DNA of 64,000 bases from Allodiplogaster sudhausi (GCA_945643635.1 CALZFC010000027.1:2247501-2311500), one strand, 5' to 3'; positions 1-12,138 are shown, numbered from the stretch's first letter. Translations and numbers: made by a program. Notes: a model not told the origin generated them from the sequence alone.

Positions 1-102
1 GATCAATAGCTAGAGATTTTTTTTACTTTTCTTTAAGTGCTGACTCTTTTCGCTGGCTTTTACTGTGTCTAACTGCAAATGTAAGTCTTTCTTCCTTCAC
101 AG

Positions 103-1122
103 TTGACTCACTATCGACCCAAATCCCGGCCGACCCGCACTTCAGCTGTACGCCATTCGCCGAACTGGCCGGCGGCAATTTTGCCGACGTCAGATACTTT
201 TCCGATCAAGCCGGAAACGTGTACGCCACTTGCCTTAACGGCATGATCACCGGTGTTAGTTTGTATTTAGCAAAATTAGTTGCGTCATTCATTATTTTTA
301 TTTCCTAGTTGCGCAATGTTTACAATTTTTTAATATATGTACATAAATAATTTCTTTTTTTGTTTGTTCTTGTTCTTTTCCTCTCAACCGATTTGTCGCC
401 TTATTGTAACAGTGCTACTACTAATTCGTTTCTAGGCCGTTGACATCCCAACTCCCATGTTATATTGTGGTTTGCGCTCGGATCCTTGTCACAAATCGTT
501 CAGGTTGACAAACGTTATGTCGAATAATAGGAAAAAATTTCTGTTAATTTTTGTGGGCATATAAAAAAAATACTTGTTTAACAATTTAATCTTTATTTGC
601 GTCATCTCATATTGTCGTCACATCCGAAAGATGTAGCTAAAAAAAAATACATTGTAAATAGTATACCCCGAACCTTTTTGAAGGCGACTTGCAAAACGAA
701 TGCATGCACGGCGTTCTTGCTCAACAAAGGCTACACGATGGCCGAAGTGAACATGCTGAAGGTGTCGCCAGAGACGTCCGGGCACTGCAGCGTGACATGC
801 TTCACGGCGGGCGTCAACATGAAGTTTACGGTTTCTACTTTCTTTTCTCTTAATTCTGAGTGGGGCGCCTTTTCAATCATTTTGTATCTTTTTTATTACA
901 CATATGCGGCACACAGTGACACCGTGAAGTGTTGTTTGTCCGCACTTTCACAGAGTTTGAGTCGACCAAGAGATTGACTGTACAGTTTGGATGCCTTCTT
1001 GCGCACAAACGAACGGGCTGCCGGTCGAAGTGGCAACGGCGACCGTCTACAACGGGCTCATGACATACATTGCCGCGGATGGCATGGCGGAAGAGATTCC
1101 TCTAGGATCCTTCACGTGCTAG
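103..1122 (+). pseudogene. Secreted Cys-rich family, copy 1 (3' part, damaged)
   Basis: This is the 3' part of the first of three tandem paralogues; its 5' end lies outside the window. Exons matching copies 2 and 3 are 103-254 (motif FADVRYFSDQAG, then YATCLNGMITG), 436-503, 684-830 (ATCKTNAC, then HCSVTCFTAGVN) and 1009-1122 (VYNGLMTYIAADG, ending FTC-stop). Two defects are visible. The second exon is 68 nt where copy 2 has 99 nt in phase 0, so it breaks frame. The last exon has AA at 1007-1008 where copies 2 and 3 have the acceptor AG. Skipping the 68-nt exon would keep frame, but the missing acceptor would still have to be bypassed. I therefore call a probable pseudogene. Its biochemical function is unknown; the intact copies look secreted and disulfide-rich. 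Confidence 0.6.
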
Positions 1123-1602
1123 CACGGAACGAAGCGTGCCGTAGACAGCATCATTGCAGCGTCAATGAGCTTTCGTTTAGGAGTAGACAACTTTATTGTT
1201 TTAAATTATCGCTAGTGAGTATAGAAATAGAGACAGTAGATGATTAGAGAAAGTAGTAATGTGAAGGAAGTTATTTTTTCTTATTGAGGTTTTTAAAGGT
1301 TTTGTTGAACTAGCCATCACAGTACTTCCTTTACTATCTGCATATAAAGAGCCCGGAAAAATTTGATAGCATGCCTGCTCTGGGGCAGATTCGTGTTCAG
1401 CAGCTAGTGTATCTATCTCACAGAATTACAATACATTAATAGTCCTCCAGAAAATAAGGTGCATACCATGTATGCATGTACAATTCGAATGTATCAGTGC
1501 ACGTCACCAACTATTTCTTTCTGATGCTCACAAATTATAATAAATGTATAATGTACATCGTACATTATAATATATGAAGCATATAATAATTGAAATATGT
1601 AG

Positions 1603-1646
<44 letters not shown>

Positions 1647-1989
1647 ACCTTTGCAGCTCACATCATTACTCGCCTTCTCTTCCACCTCTACCGATATGTG
1701 GTCTCTACTCGCTCATTCACTTTACGGTTATTACTTTCACTACCGGGCGCGGCAAGTGTGTTCCTTCCTCAATTGCTCTCGCTTCTCTCACTCCCCTCTT
1801 CTTCTCGGTCTAGCGTCATTCACTGTCGCTTTCATGCATATCTAAATACTTCTCTCTCTCTCTCCCTCTCTCTCTCCGTCTCAAAGAATTATGTCTGTCT
1901 TTCTCTCCCCATCAATGAGTTTCTGCTGTCTAAACCGTTCCGGGAGCATTACCAAGTGCATGCGTACTCTTATCCAACGTTTCCATAAT
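1123..1989. other. Intergenic with CT microsatellites
   Basis: No gene is visible. The stretch holds the 3' flank of copy 1, which resembles the 3' flanks of copies 2 and 3, a (CT)n run near 1603-1641 and a second near 1852-1880. Open frames here are Ser/Leu readings of the CT repeat. Confidence 0.6.
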
Positions 1990-3425
1990 CTTTTGATTGA
2001 TTGATTTATTACGGTGTACATAAGGTATGTGTACATAAGGTATGTGTTCACGCGTGTTGAAAGGATAATATAACAGTAAAACATAGGAAGGTGTATATAA
2101 TGTATATAATTTAGCAGTATGTAGGATGAATAGTCACGAGGAGGGAGACGATATTACAGCGGGAGGCATCTTACAAGATTTGGCTATGGAGTTGAATGCC
2201 TTGGCGGCTCGTATGAAAAACGAATGGGATCGGGTGGCAGAATGGGATGTTGGGTATGCAAGTTGAAATGAAAGGCCGCGAGTACGAGAATTTCGAAAGT
2301 TAAAATAGTGACAAATACGATCAGATATACGACGATGGCCAAAAATAAGACGGCGAGCTAAAGTAAAATCAACATGTTCACGACGCGATTGAAGTGATGG
2401 GAGAGAGAGTATGCAGTTACGCGTGTTACTATCAGGCAAGTCTAGAGAGGAATATCCTAAACAACGGCGGAAAATGATACTCGTAAAATAGTTCTGGGCC
2501 TTTTCTAGTATGCGAATATCTCTTTTGAGGCGAGGGGAAAAAACTGAGGAACAAGTTTCCAAGATTGGAAGAATATAAATAGTATAGGCAGAGAGTAGAG
2601 TAGTCTTATCACTAGAACGGAGGGAGCGGAGGAGGGGATGGGCTTTTGCGATGGCCCTGTTAGAGAGAAGAGAACAATGAGGGCTAAATGAGAGTTTGGG
2701 GTCAATTTGTATGCCAAGGTCACGAACAGAGTCAACAATATCGAGAGTGCTACCATTTAAAGTGTAAGGGGTCTTTGGGTTTCGGAGGCCGAGGTGGAGT
2801 ACGGCACATTTACTAATTGCGAGAGGTAGTTGCCATATGTCTGCCCATTTAGCAACTGTATCGATAGCACATTGGAGGCTACTATGAGAAGCGGAAGCAG
2901 AAAACGACTGGAAAAAGTTTAAGGTCATCTGCAAAACAACGGGCCTTAACACCATGGCAAGACATTTGACTAGGGAGATCACTCGTGTAAAGGATAAACA
3001 GTAATGGGCCAATAACTGTTCCTTGAGGAATACCACTTATGACAGGACGAGGGGAGGAGAGAGAAGCGCCAACGCGAACAACAAAAGTGCGGTTAGAGAA
3101 AAATTCAGAGATCCAAGAGATAACCATGGGAGGGAGAGAAAGAAGCCTTAACTTATGGATAAGCTTACGATGAGATACTCTATCAAAAGCACGTGCATGA
3201 TCAAAATAAACAATATCAGTAGTATGTCCTAAATGTGAGGCAGCGGTCCAGTGTTCAAGACTATCAAGCATTTGGAATTCAATTGATCTACGTCGTCTAA
3301 AGCCAAATTGTTCATCAGGGATGATATGTGCATCGTTGCAAGAATTATAAAGATTGCGACATAGTAATTTTTCGAAGATGCGAGAAAATATAGATGTAAT
3401 TGAAATAGGTCTATAGTTGGAAGGA
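1990..3425 (-). mobile_element. 5'-truncated non-LTR retrotransposon, reverse transcriptase remnant
   Basis: Minus-strand translation shows a reverse transcriptase of the non-LTR class: NYRPISITSIFSRIFEKLL near 3420-3365, DEQFGFRRRRS, FDRVSHRKLIHKL, SGIPQGTVIGPLLFILY near 3045 and the catalytic-box variant FADDLKLF near 2935. The thumb and C-terminal region continue to a stop near 2134. The frame shifts by one base just after FADDLKLF (about 2910-2930), so one intact protein cannot be made. The 5' end stops abruptly at about 3425, before the endonuclease region. The 3' flank toward 1990 ends in short ATCA-type repeats, as in CR1-like elements. It is a dead fragment; clade assignment beyond CR1/Jockey-like is not safe by eye. 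Confidence 0.85.
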
Positions 3426-4207
3426 TCTTTTCATCCCTCGTTTCCATATCCGAGCCTATTTTATTATTTACCAGGTCTTCTTCTCTCACGATTACATAAT
3501 TTGACATTCCTCTGTTTATGCCTGCTTCTCTCTCTCTCCTCTCTCTTTCTCTCTCTATGTCTCTCTCTCTCCCTCGCTGTCTCTATCCACCCGTTATCTT
3601 CCAAGTCCCAAGGTCAACCTGGTCAACGAATCGAATCACTACCTGATTGAGGCAAATAGTGGCATCATAGGGCGCTCTTTCAAACCCGTTTATCGCAAAG
3701 ATTAATGGGTCTCGGTACATCCCGAGTTTGAAAAGTGAACAAATCCCCCATCTATCTCTCTTTCTCTCTGTCTGTCTCTCTCTCCTTCCTCTCTTTCTCT
3801 TCCTCCTGCTATCACTTTCCACTCACCAGTTCAACTTTTCATCCACTCAGCAATTCGGGCTTGCCAGTCTCTAATTCTTCACAGAAATGTTCGTTGATAC
3901 ATACATATGTATGTACATACATTTGAATCGATTTGCGAGGGTATCAAAATGTCCGGGGCACAAGAAAAATCGTTTATCTTCGATTAAGCTTAAAAGATGT
4001 TTATAGCTCTCTAACCCCGTCCATTTTCCCTTTCTCTCTCTCTCCCCTCTCGTCTCTCTTCCCTACTTGTTGGAAAGAGTGCGTGGAACTGGCTGAGTGC
4101 TTCTGTTCTCGTAGAGGTCATATGCGAGGCGGGCGCCATTTTCATCCAGTAGCTAAGCGTCTGGAAGGCTGGTTGGCAAAGTTCACTTACAATTCTCCGA
4201 TAACGTC

Positions 4208-4249
<42 letters not shown>

Positions 4250-4276
4250 AGCAACACACAACTCTTGCTGTCTCAG
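3426..4276. repeat. CT-rich dispersed elements, no clear gene
   Basis: The stretch contains CT tracts and one partial copy (about 3640-3850) of a dispersed element whose marker is gtgaacaaat followed by CT-rich sequence. A palindromic run of acatac/tatgta sits near 3898-3925. No convincing exon was found before 4277. Confidence 0.5.
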
Positions 4277-4468
4277 CACGAACTGATTGCAGAGGCTCGC
4301 GCTGTACTCGCTGACCACTCCGCCGAGCATCTGCGGGCTACGGACGGCAACGGAGGCGCGTGCCAGAAAGTAATATCTCCCACATTCGTTGGCTATCCCG
4401 CAGACGGCACAGTTCGCTCTAGAGCTGTGTTCATCAGTCAGATCATACGGCTAAAGTCGATGCTATGA
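4277..4468 (+). other. Possible terminal exon of an unrecognised gene
   Basis: An acceptor-like ctgtctcag precedes 4277. The frame stays open for 63 codons (HELIAEARAVLADHSAEH, later VISPTFVGYPADGTVRS) to a TGA at 4466-4468. An AATAAA lies 66 bases downstream, near 4534. Base composition is GC-rich like the real exons nearby. No upstream exon with matching phase could be identified and I do not recognise the peptide. It may be a gene remnant. Confidence 0.3.
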
Positions 4469-4941
4469 GTCATCGATGAGTTGTCCTGCGCTTCATTTTA
4501 TTTGACCATATATCACATTTTAAAATGTATTCAATAAAAGACTACCATAAACAATAGCCTGGCTATCAACTGATTGTGAGTGACAATAGCTAGCAGTCAA
4601 ATCATATCTTGCCTACTATTTCTGCCCCATGCTAGAATTTCAGCCATGGCAGTCGTGAGCTCAAAGAACGATCACGGTGCACCGTAATACCGATCCAAAC
4701 TGCTTATATTTATCAAACTAGACATTCATGTGAACGGGACCACTTCCACACTATGTTTCTGGCCGACTAATCCGACAAGAACATTAAACGAGAAGTTGTA
4801 CATTCGCCGGAGATGTTCTCAAACAACGAAAAGTGAACAAATTCATCCCTCTATCTCTCTTTTTCTCTCTGCTTTTCTCTCTCTCCCACTTGCTTTCTCT
4901 TTCACTTTTCACTGTGGATTTTTAAATTGGCATGTATTGTT

Positions 4942-5091
4942 AAGCACATGATTCTACCTGGAAGGGAGAGAGAGATAGGGAGAGAGAGAAAGAGAGTGCT
5001 GAATGTCAGAAACATTAAGCACATGATTCTACCTGGAAGGGAGAGAGAGATAGGGAGAGAGAGAAAGAGAGTGCTGAATGTCAGAAACATT
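4942..5091. repeat. 75-bp tandem duplication, two copies
   Basis: The 75-base unit beginning aagcacatgattctacctgg and ending gtcagaaacatt occurs twice back to back (4942-5016 and 5017-5091), essentially identical. It includes a GA-rich core. The near identity implies a recent duplication. Confidence 0.9.
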
Positions 5092-5470
5092 GAGTTATTT
5101 TTGCATAACAGGGACGCGAAAAACATGAAGCTGATTGAGATTAATGTTTATTCCCTTCCTTGACTAATTTAGTTTTCGAAAACCTCCGCCGAGACACTTG
5201 TGAAAAGACGTGCCCTTGTTTTACACCCTTGTAATGCTTGAATTGGGATACCTCTACCATTTAGCATCACCAGTGATTTGCTTTCAGAATGCTGCATGTA
5301 GCTATGATGGAATCAAAAAGTGTACTTCATTTTGTCTTTTTGAATTTTGGTATTCCATAATTTAGTAATTTTATCTTTGAGTAACAACATTATCGCCGAA
5401 GGTTTTCATGCTACTTGTAATAATAATCATCCATCTCTTCCTTTCGAAAATAGAGAAATAGCAGAGTCCA
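5092..5470. other. Non-coding stretch
   Basis: AT-rich sequence with no supported exon, RNA gene or repeat. It leads into the inverted relic exon at 5477-5554. Confidence 0.5.
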
Positions 5471-5476
5471 ACAGAC

Positions 5477-5554
5477 GTCTTCGTATTGCAGTCGATAAAT
5501 GGCACAGTTCTTGAGCTCGCAGCCGCCGTTCTTGCCGATAGTGGCCGTCTCGAC
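5477..5554 (-). pseudogene. Inverted relic exon of the Cys-rich family
   Basis: Read on the minus strand, 5554-5477 gives VETATIGKNGGCELKNCAIY and then RLQYED, followed by a donor-like gtctgt. Exon 5 of copy 3 gives VETTTIGKFGCKLKNCGSF and then RLQYED before gtcagt. The match covers 26 codons and ends at the same splice position, so homology is secure. It lies in opposite orientation about 620 bases upstream of copy 2, which lacks this module. It is therefore a relic left by an inversion or inverted duplication and probably not expressed as part of copy 2. Confidence 0.8.
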
Positions 5555-5559
5555 TTGAT

Positions 5560-6179
5560 TTAGGAGACTATTGCCATGATGGGCTCTCGTTCAAACACGT
5601 TTATGACACCATTTCCTGGTCCTACGCCCTGAGTTCACTTGCCCTTAACAACGAAAAGTGAACAAATCCCTCTCTCCTTTTCGCTCGGCTGCTCTCTCTC
5701 ACTCTCTCGCTCTCTCTTCCGCTCTCTCTCTCTCTCTCTTGCTCTCTTGCTCTCTCTCTCTCCCGTTCTCTCTCTCTCTCTCTATCCAATCGGACTCATT
5801 TTGGCTTGAACTCGCACCAAGGAAAATTCACCAGGGCATTTCCCCAGGACAAGTATTTCGTCGCGCAAAGCTCTCAGACATCTCAGTCGAGTGAAAGAGA
5901 ACGTTGCGAGTCCCATTAGAGCTACATTATGCTTTCCGACGATCATTGTTCTACATGGTTCCTTCCTTAGTGCCTCGATCTAACAATAAGCTTCACTTAT
6001 TTTCAGACTAATTACAGATCACCATTATGGCTTCTACAATAACAGTATCTTAAGAAATTTTCCATAATTTCGCACTAGATTAAATGATTGATTCCTAATT
6101 TAAGGGTGCCTATAAAGAATTTATTTTGCCTTTTGCTCTTACAACAAATGTTGATTTATAATTATTGACACAGAAAAGC
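5560..6179. repeat. CT-bearing dispersed element and 5' flank of copy 2
   Basis: About 5580-5900 is another copy of the dispersed CT element (marker aacaacgaaaagtgaacaaa, then CT runs). The remaining bases are the upstream flank of copy 2; no promoter motif can be defended. Confidence 0.5.
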
Positions 6180-7984
6180 ATGACAACACAGCGGATTGCT
6201 CTTCACATATTCTTCATCGCCATCTGGTGGCCCGTGTCATTGTCATACGTCAACGAGAAGGTCTCGCTCCTCTCGAAGCCCGCCCGCTGTTGTAAATCGT
6301 TTTCTCTTCTTTCTTTACTCTCTATTGCCGTCTCCAGTCTCTGTCTTTCATGTACTGTCTAGTTAGCTCTTACCCTATCTCTCTACCTCTTTAGCTCTCA
6401 CCCTCGCAGGCTCTCTCTCTCTCTATATCTCTCGTATTCTCTCTCTCACCCGTTATCTCTCGGCCTCTCTCTTTCATTATATCACTCATTCTCTTTCATT
6501 TATCTCTCTTTCTCTATTTTTCGCTTGTTTTTTTTTCTTAAATTTTCAATTAAATAGCATAACTTTGAACAAATAATTCTTGAGTCACTTCCGTTGCAGC
6601 CGACTGCGCATGCATATTCGACGACGACGAGCAAAGTCCATCCTTCTGTCCGAGTGGTGAGAAGGCCATTTTTGGAGAGGGACCCTTCTTTTCATTTCAA
6701 AAAAGCCTTCTCCAAGAGGAGGCTTCTTCTAATAGACAATCCATTGTTTGCTGACTTGCTTCTCGCCATGGCAGCGAGTTCTTCTCAACAGTAAATTTAA
6801 AAGAAAACGTGCTAAAACAAAAATTATTCGTTGAATGTTGACACGCAGGATTCTTTTGCCCCTACTTTACGAAATCGGTCACGAGCTGCGGCGCTCTCTG
6901 TCGGCCCGGCGAGACGTTTGTGGCTTCGGTGAGATGAGATGAATCAGCAGAGCAAAACAAAATGAAAGAAAATGAAACGCAGTTTCAGTGAAAAAAATTC
7001 CATAAGTTTTTAGTATGGTCGTTCTGAATATAATTACTCTTTCACTTTCTCCAAGATCACCTTCTCGCCTTAAAGATAAACTTTTTAACTTAAACTTAAA
7101 ATCACAAGCATCATAAATTGACAGCCGCCAATTTCTAGCACTCTTTATTTATTTATTTTCGCTCAGAAAATCGGCGGTCCACCCGAGGGCGTCTCGGCGC
7201 CCGCTTCCGAAGTCGTTTGTGATAAGAATAATGTCTGGCAGCCGTTTGTCATCCAAAAGTTACTGAACACGGCGTGCGCAGTGCCAGGTCTTAAACTGAT
7301 GAATAGCTAGATTTTTTTGTCTTTCTTTAAGTTTTGATAAATTTCGCTTTCTTTTATGTCTAACTATAATCAAAGTCTACCGGACAATAGCTGGCTCTTT
7401 GTTTTATTCTTGAAGTTTACTGGCTTTTATATGCGTAAATATTTAGGTAGGAAGGTATGTATCTGACTGTAATCCAAGCTTCTCTCTGTTCTTCTTTGAC
7501 AGCGGAGTCGTTATCGACGCATCTGCCGGCGGACGCGTCCGCCAAATGTACGCCGTTGTTCACGGAACTGTCCGGAGGCGACTTTGCCGATGTGCGATAC
7601 TTTTCCGATCAAGTAGGAACCGCCTACGCTACTTGCCTGTACGGCATGATCACTGGGGTTAGAAGGATATTTTTTCGATTTTCTTCTAGTTTTCACAATG
7701 AGCATGTTGCTCAAGCAAGAAATAGGCAAGTGTATGTACATATGTAATATGAATGTATGCATGTAGATAGATATCAATCTGTTCGCTATTTTTACTTTTT
7801 CCTGTACTTTAATTGATTAATTAAAGAAGAGTATTACATTGCTACATAGGCTAGCGTTGACGCTGTTGACGTGCCAACTCCCATGTTATATTGTGACGAC
7901 GACGACAACGGATGGTCCCCACTCGGTCTTGCGATACCAATCGTTCAGGTTGACAAACTCTATATCCGATATACTGCTATGTGT

Positions 7985-8024
<40 letters not shown>

Positions 8025-8519
8025 GTATATATTTAGCATATTTCTTCCACAATCCCATCTTTTTGTAGGCGACATGCAAAACGAATGCATGCACGGCGTA
8101 CTTACTCAAATTCGGCTACACAATGGCCGAATTGAACGCGCTGAAAGTTACGCCTGAGTCTGCCGGTCATTGTATTGTAACATGTTTCAACGACGGCGTT
8201 AACATCAAGTTTATGGTTCGAATCTTGCTTTTTCTTCTTCTTACTTTTACAATTCTGGTGCGAATTTATTCAAATTGATTGACATTTTATATCTTTTTTT
8301 AAGCTTCACAATACATTGTGACACAGTTCAGAAAGTGTTACTTGGCCGCACTATCACTATGAGTTTGATTCGTCCTTTCTGACTTGGATTCCTTCTTGCA
8401 TCTAGGCCAATGGGCAGCCGGTCGAAGTGGCACGCGCGACGGTCTACAACGGGCTCATGACATACTTGGCCGCGGATGGCACGGCGGCCAAGATCGAACC
8501 AGGCGCCTTCGTGTGCTAG
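6180..8519 (+). CDS. Secreted Cys-rich family, copy 2
   Basis: Eight exons join in frame to 294 codons plus stop: 6180-6291, 6600-6656, 6849-6928, 7167-7287, 7503-7657, 7850-7948, 8069-8215, 8406-8519. All introns are GT-AG. The start ATG opens a hydrophobic signal peptide (MTTQRIALHIFFIAIWWPVS) fused directly to the end of the module that is exon 6 in copy 3. Next come a short CAC...FC module, GFFCPYFTKSVTSCGALC, a CDKNNVWQPF module, CTPLFTELSGGDFADVRYFS, a second PTPMLYCDDDDNGWSP module absent from copy 3, ATCKTNAC...HCIVTC and the final VYNGLMTYLAADG module ending in Cys-stop. The many paired cysteines suggest a secreted disulfide-rich protein. Function is unknown. It lacks the Thr-rich N-terminus of copy 3, so it looks like a 5'-truncated duplicate that acquired or kept a signal peptide. 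Confidence 0.75.
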
Positions 8520-8760
8520 CACGGAACGAAGTGGAAGAAGCCAATGCTTTTGGGCACCGTAAACGAGCTTTATGGCGTAAACTTTGTATAATTGAATTAT
8601 CACCCTTATAGATTATAGATATATTATAGATTACTTGTATAAAAAAAAGAAGTATTGGGTAGTTATTGCTTCCGTCTGATGCGTATGCTGCAGCTATGTA
8701 TGGTAAATAACTAATTGGAATATTGCCATAAACATATATTTTCATCATTAGAAGAGTGCG

Positions 8761-8763
<3 letters not shown>

Positions 8764-8804
<41 letters not shown>
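8764..8804. repeat. (GA)n microsatellite
   Basis: A nearly perfect run of about 20 GA dinucleotides downstream of copy 2. It is of the same class as the CT tracts elsewhere, in the opposite orientation. Confidence 0.9.
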
Positions 8805-8806
<2 letters not shown>

Positions 8807-8855
8807 AGGTTGGAGGAAGGCAATACATCAGTTTAGTAATACTAGGTATAGTACT

Positions 8856-10870
8856 AGTTGGTATGTTGTATCGTCATTTCCTTTAGAGTGATAAAGGCAG
8901 AGATACACAGTTTCATGGATCTGGCCATTTCGTACTTCCTCGGTTCGTCTTGTTTGGTTCTTAGACCCCTAACAACGAAAAGACACAACTTCCTCCCTAT
9001 ATATATCTTTTCTCTCTCTCTCTCTGCCTCTCTCTCGCTTGCTCTCTATCACTTTCTCAATGTGGGTTTGATCAAGCTCCAAAGAAAATTGACTCAGCTT
9101 TGCAGTATTTCCCCTCAAGGCTAAGAAATTGAGAGAGAACGTAAATGTGTGAAGTAGGCTGTGATGTACTTCTTCTCTTCTCTCTTTCTCTCGCTCGCTC
9201 TCTCTCTTTCTCTCTTTCTCTCTATCACTTACTGACTCTCTCTCTCTCTCTCGCTCTGCCTCTCTCGTTCTCTCTCCATCTCTCCCTATTACACTCTTTC
9301 TCGCTCTCTATCACTTTCTATCCACTTCCTCCCCTTGTGGGTTTGACCTCACAACTCTTCTTGGAAAGTGCTTCTCCCATCGACGTCATGCCGCAGGCGA
9401 TGAGAATGACACGACATTTGTAATCAGGTAACAATAACTTGTACGAAGCTCTCCTACTTCTTAGTTTTCGAGCGGATGTGAATGGGATTGTAAAATGGCG
9501 TAAGGACGCTTTTATAATCAACTTGCCAAAAAGCAACGAGAAATATTGGCCGAGGGACGAAGGCCGAGATTGATCCGAACTCCTCCAACAACTGTACTTC
9601 GGCTGATTTGGTACTCCTATCACTTTTTTGTCTCGCCAACCGAACCCACACTTCGCCCACTCACAAGTTCAGGTTTGCCCCGCTGCTTATTCTTCAGAGA
9701 ATTGTTCATTAAACGTATACATATATGTTAAACTTTAGTTGCTATTTTTTTCAGGTTATTTTTTCCAGGGAAAATTCCTTGAGTAAAACTAGGTATTACG
9801 TTGTATCGTCATTTCCTTTAGAGTGTTAATCTACAGATGCACAGTTTCATAGATCTCGCCACTTCCAACTTTCTCTGTTCGCCTTGTCTGGTTCTTAGAC
9901 CCCTAACAACGAAAAGAGCACAACTTCCTCCCTATATATGCACATCTCTTTTCTCTCTCTTTTTCTCTCAGTCTGTCTCTGTCTCTCTTTCTCACGCTTG
10001 CTCTCTATCGCTTTCATTCACTGTGGGTTTGATCAAGCTCCAAAGAAAATTGGTATTACATTTATTTGATATAATATTGATGTAGGAACAAATAAATAAA
10101 TAAATATACATACATTAAACGGCAATCTTCCACAGCATTCCCTTATGTGGTGACAGCAAAACAATGCCAAATATCGTCGATCTCTTTCCATTCCACAACA
10201 GATCATTCCCACAATGTCAAATCGAATACGCATACTGCGAGAGAAAATAAGTAGTGGAATGAACATACAAATATGAATATAATATGGATATGTATTGAAA
10301 GATTTGAGAAATAACTGTAACTACACAAAATGTTTGATTTTGAGAAGCCAAATCTTGGGACATCAAAAAAATGATGGTGAAATCAAAACGCTGGGTAGGT
10401 ACATATGTATAAATATGTAGATCATTGGTGACGTCATTCGCTAGCAGGATTGAAATTCTTCTCCTTTTCTGTTTCTTTCACTTTTTTTCCCATTTCGCCA
10501 ACCGTTGCCTTCCTCCTACTTCTTCGGTTCGCCTTGCCTTTAAACTCTGAAACATCGATAGCAAGGTCCTTCCTCTATCTCTCCTTCTCTCTCTCCCTCG
10601 CTCTCCCATCGCTGTCTATCACTTTCTATCCACTGCCAGCCATTGTGGGTTAAACAGTTCGTTCGTCCCTCAAGGCCATGATATTCATGGAACTCGCTAT
10701 TTCCTGATTTCACCTTGCCGCCTTAACAAAGAACAGTGAACAAATTCGTCATTCTATTTCTCTATTTCTCTTTTTCTCTCCTTCTCTCTCTCGCTTTGTC
10801 TCTCTCTATCATTTTATATCCACTTGCGCTCATTGTGGATTTGATCAAGCTGAGAGAGAGATTGAAAGAG
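8856..10870. repeat. Array of dispersed CT-bearing elements
   Basis: Two clear copies share more than 150 bases: about 8868-9095 and 9798-10055. Both carry gtatcgtcatttcctttaga, then cacagtttcat, then cttagacccctaacaacgaa, a CT-rich core and gtgggtttgatcaagctcca. Less complete relatives lie near 9290-9680, 10450-10660 and 10680-10870. No gene is visible between 8520 and 11110, so the region is largely built from this repeat family. Confidence 0.75.
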
Positions 10871-11116
10871 AGAGAAAGTAGAGAGACAAGTGTAAGAATG
10901 ACTCGCTTGACAGAAGAGGCAACCATCATTTCGCTAATACCATCGCTAATATTTAGAGATTTAGAAGAGCTAGGCGCTGTTTATAAACTGCCCAGGATAT
11001 TTGTTTAGTATTATTCGCAATGGACTTCCGTTTGGTATGCAAATTGCTTTATCTTTGTTTATCAGCTGTGTTTATAGACACTTTAGTATATATACATATG
11101 TATTAGATAATTAGGC

Positions 11117-11862
11117 CCAATGCTTCCCGCTCTACGTGTCGGTGCCTGGTGAGTTTCCACCGCTGCTCGTCGGCGCCATCGGCGTGGAAGACTACGAGCC
11201 CATCGCTGGCATCCAATGGGCTGCTGCGTACGTCGACGAGAACTGGATTCCTGCTCAGGTATTCATTTCTTAGACTTCTTTAAAAACTTGTTTTCTTTTC
11301 CCTCTAAAAATTGTTTTGTGTTGCCCATTTATATATGTTTTTTGTTTGTTAAATAATAACAACATCAATTTATGTTATCTTTATTATTTATCACAAAAGT
11401 GAACGCTCTTATAGTAAATTATACACATTTAGATAAATAAAAGTTTCTGATTATACAGGTGATCAAAGTGCACGAGACGAATACCAACGACTTTCGTGGA
11501 TGGCCACGAAAGGGTTCGATCTGAATTTCTTTTTTTCAATAATTTATTTAGTAACTACATATTGGGTCGATAACTATAATTAGTAAGAATGGATTCAAAT
11601 TTTGGATTCAAAACGCAATATGTAGTTACTAAATAAATTATTGAAAACTTCAAATAAGAATGGCTTCATATAATTTCAAAAGATTGAGAGATACCGGATG
11701 TTTCTTAGTTTTTTTTAAAATATGTTTACAATATTGCCTTGAAGGTGCGCTTGAGCCGCAGTTGCCTGAAGCGCGCGTTTCCCGCGGTTGACGTGTGCAC
11801 GCTCTTCCCATTGGCCGCACGAGTGCTTGCAATCTATCCGCAGACAATGGTCTTCTACAAGG
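11117..11862 (+). pseudogene. sgf29: SGF29-like double-Tudor fragment
   Basis: Three exon-like blocks resemble the C-terminal Tudor domain of SGF29 (CCDC101), the SAGA subunit that reads H3K4 methylation. They are about 11117-11258 (FPPLLVGAIGVEDYEPIAG and AYVDENWIPAQ), 11459-11524 (VIKVHETNTNDF) and 11745-11862 (LSRSCLKRAFP, then LFPLAARVLAIYPQTMVFYK). The pattern RVLAIYPQT-FY is the family signature. The second block runs into a TGA with no donor where a longer exon is expected. No N-terminal coiled coil is visible upstream, and the C-terminal Tudor strands after FYK are missing. A foldback element sits between blocks two and three. I therefore call a gene fragment; an unusual intact gene is less likely. 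Confidence 0.5.
11533..11647. mobile_element. Foldback MITE, 115 bp
   Basis: Two perfect 32-base inverted arms (11533-11564 and 11616-11647, starting ttttcaataatttatttagt) flank a 51-base centre. This is the structure of a small foldback or MITE element. It lies inside the SGF29-like fragment. The target-site duplication is not clear. Confidence 0.75.
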
Positions 11863-12138
11863 GTGAGCTTAATTCTTCATCTCTGGCTATCTATGCTCTC
11901 TTCATTTAGCACTCTTTCACTTCCAGCGCCGCTTTTTGATGCCTCACAGCCATCAATTCAAATTCATCCATATTCTCAAATTTTTTAGTGTGTGTTTATG
12001 GTGTTGTATTTAAAATATTCAATACCCAATTGAAATATTCTCCTCGATACTGTTGGCAAATTAAAAAAAGAAGCAAAATGATCAAAATTCAGAACTTACT
12101 ACCCTTTTAATTGCAGAAAATAAAAGGAGACTGCTGCT

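Noticed and set aside
4942..5091. Two-copy repeat considered as a CRISPR-like or satellite array
   Set aside because: Only two adjacent copies without spacers, in a eukaryotic sequence.
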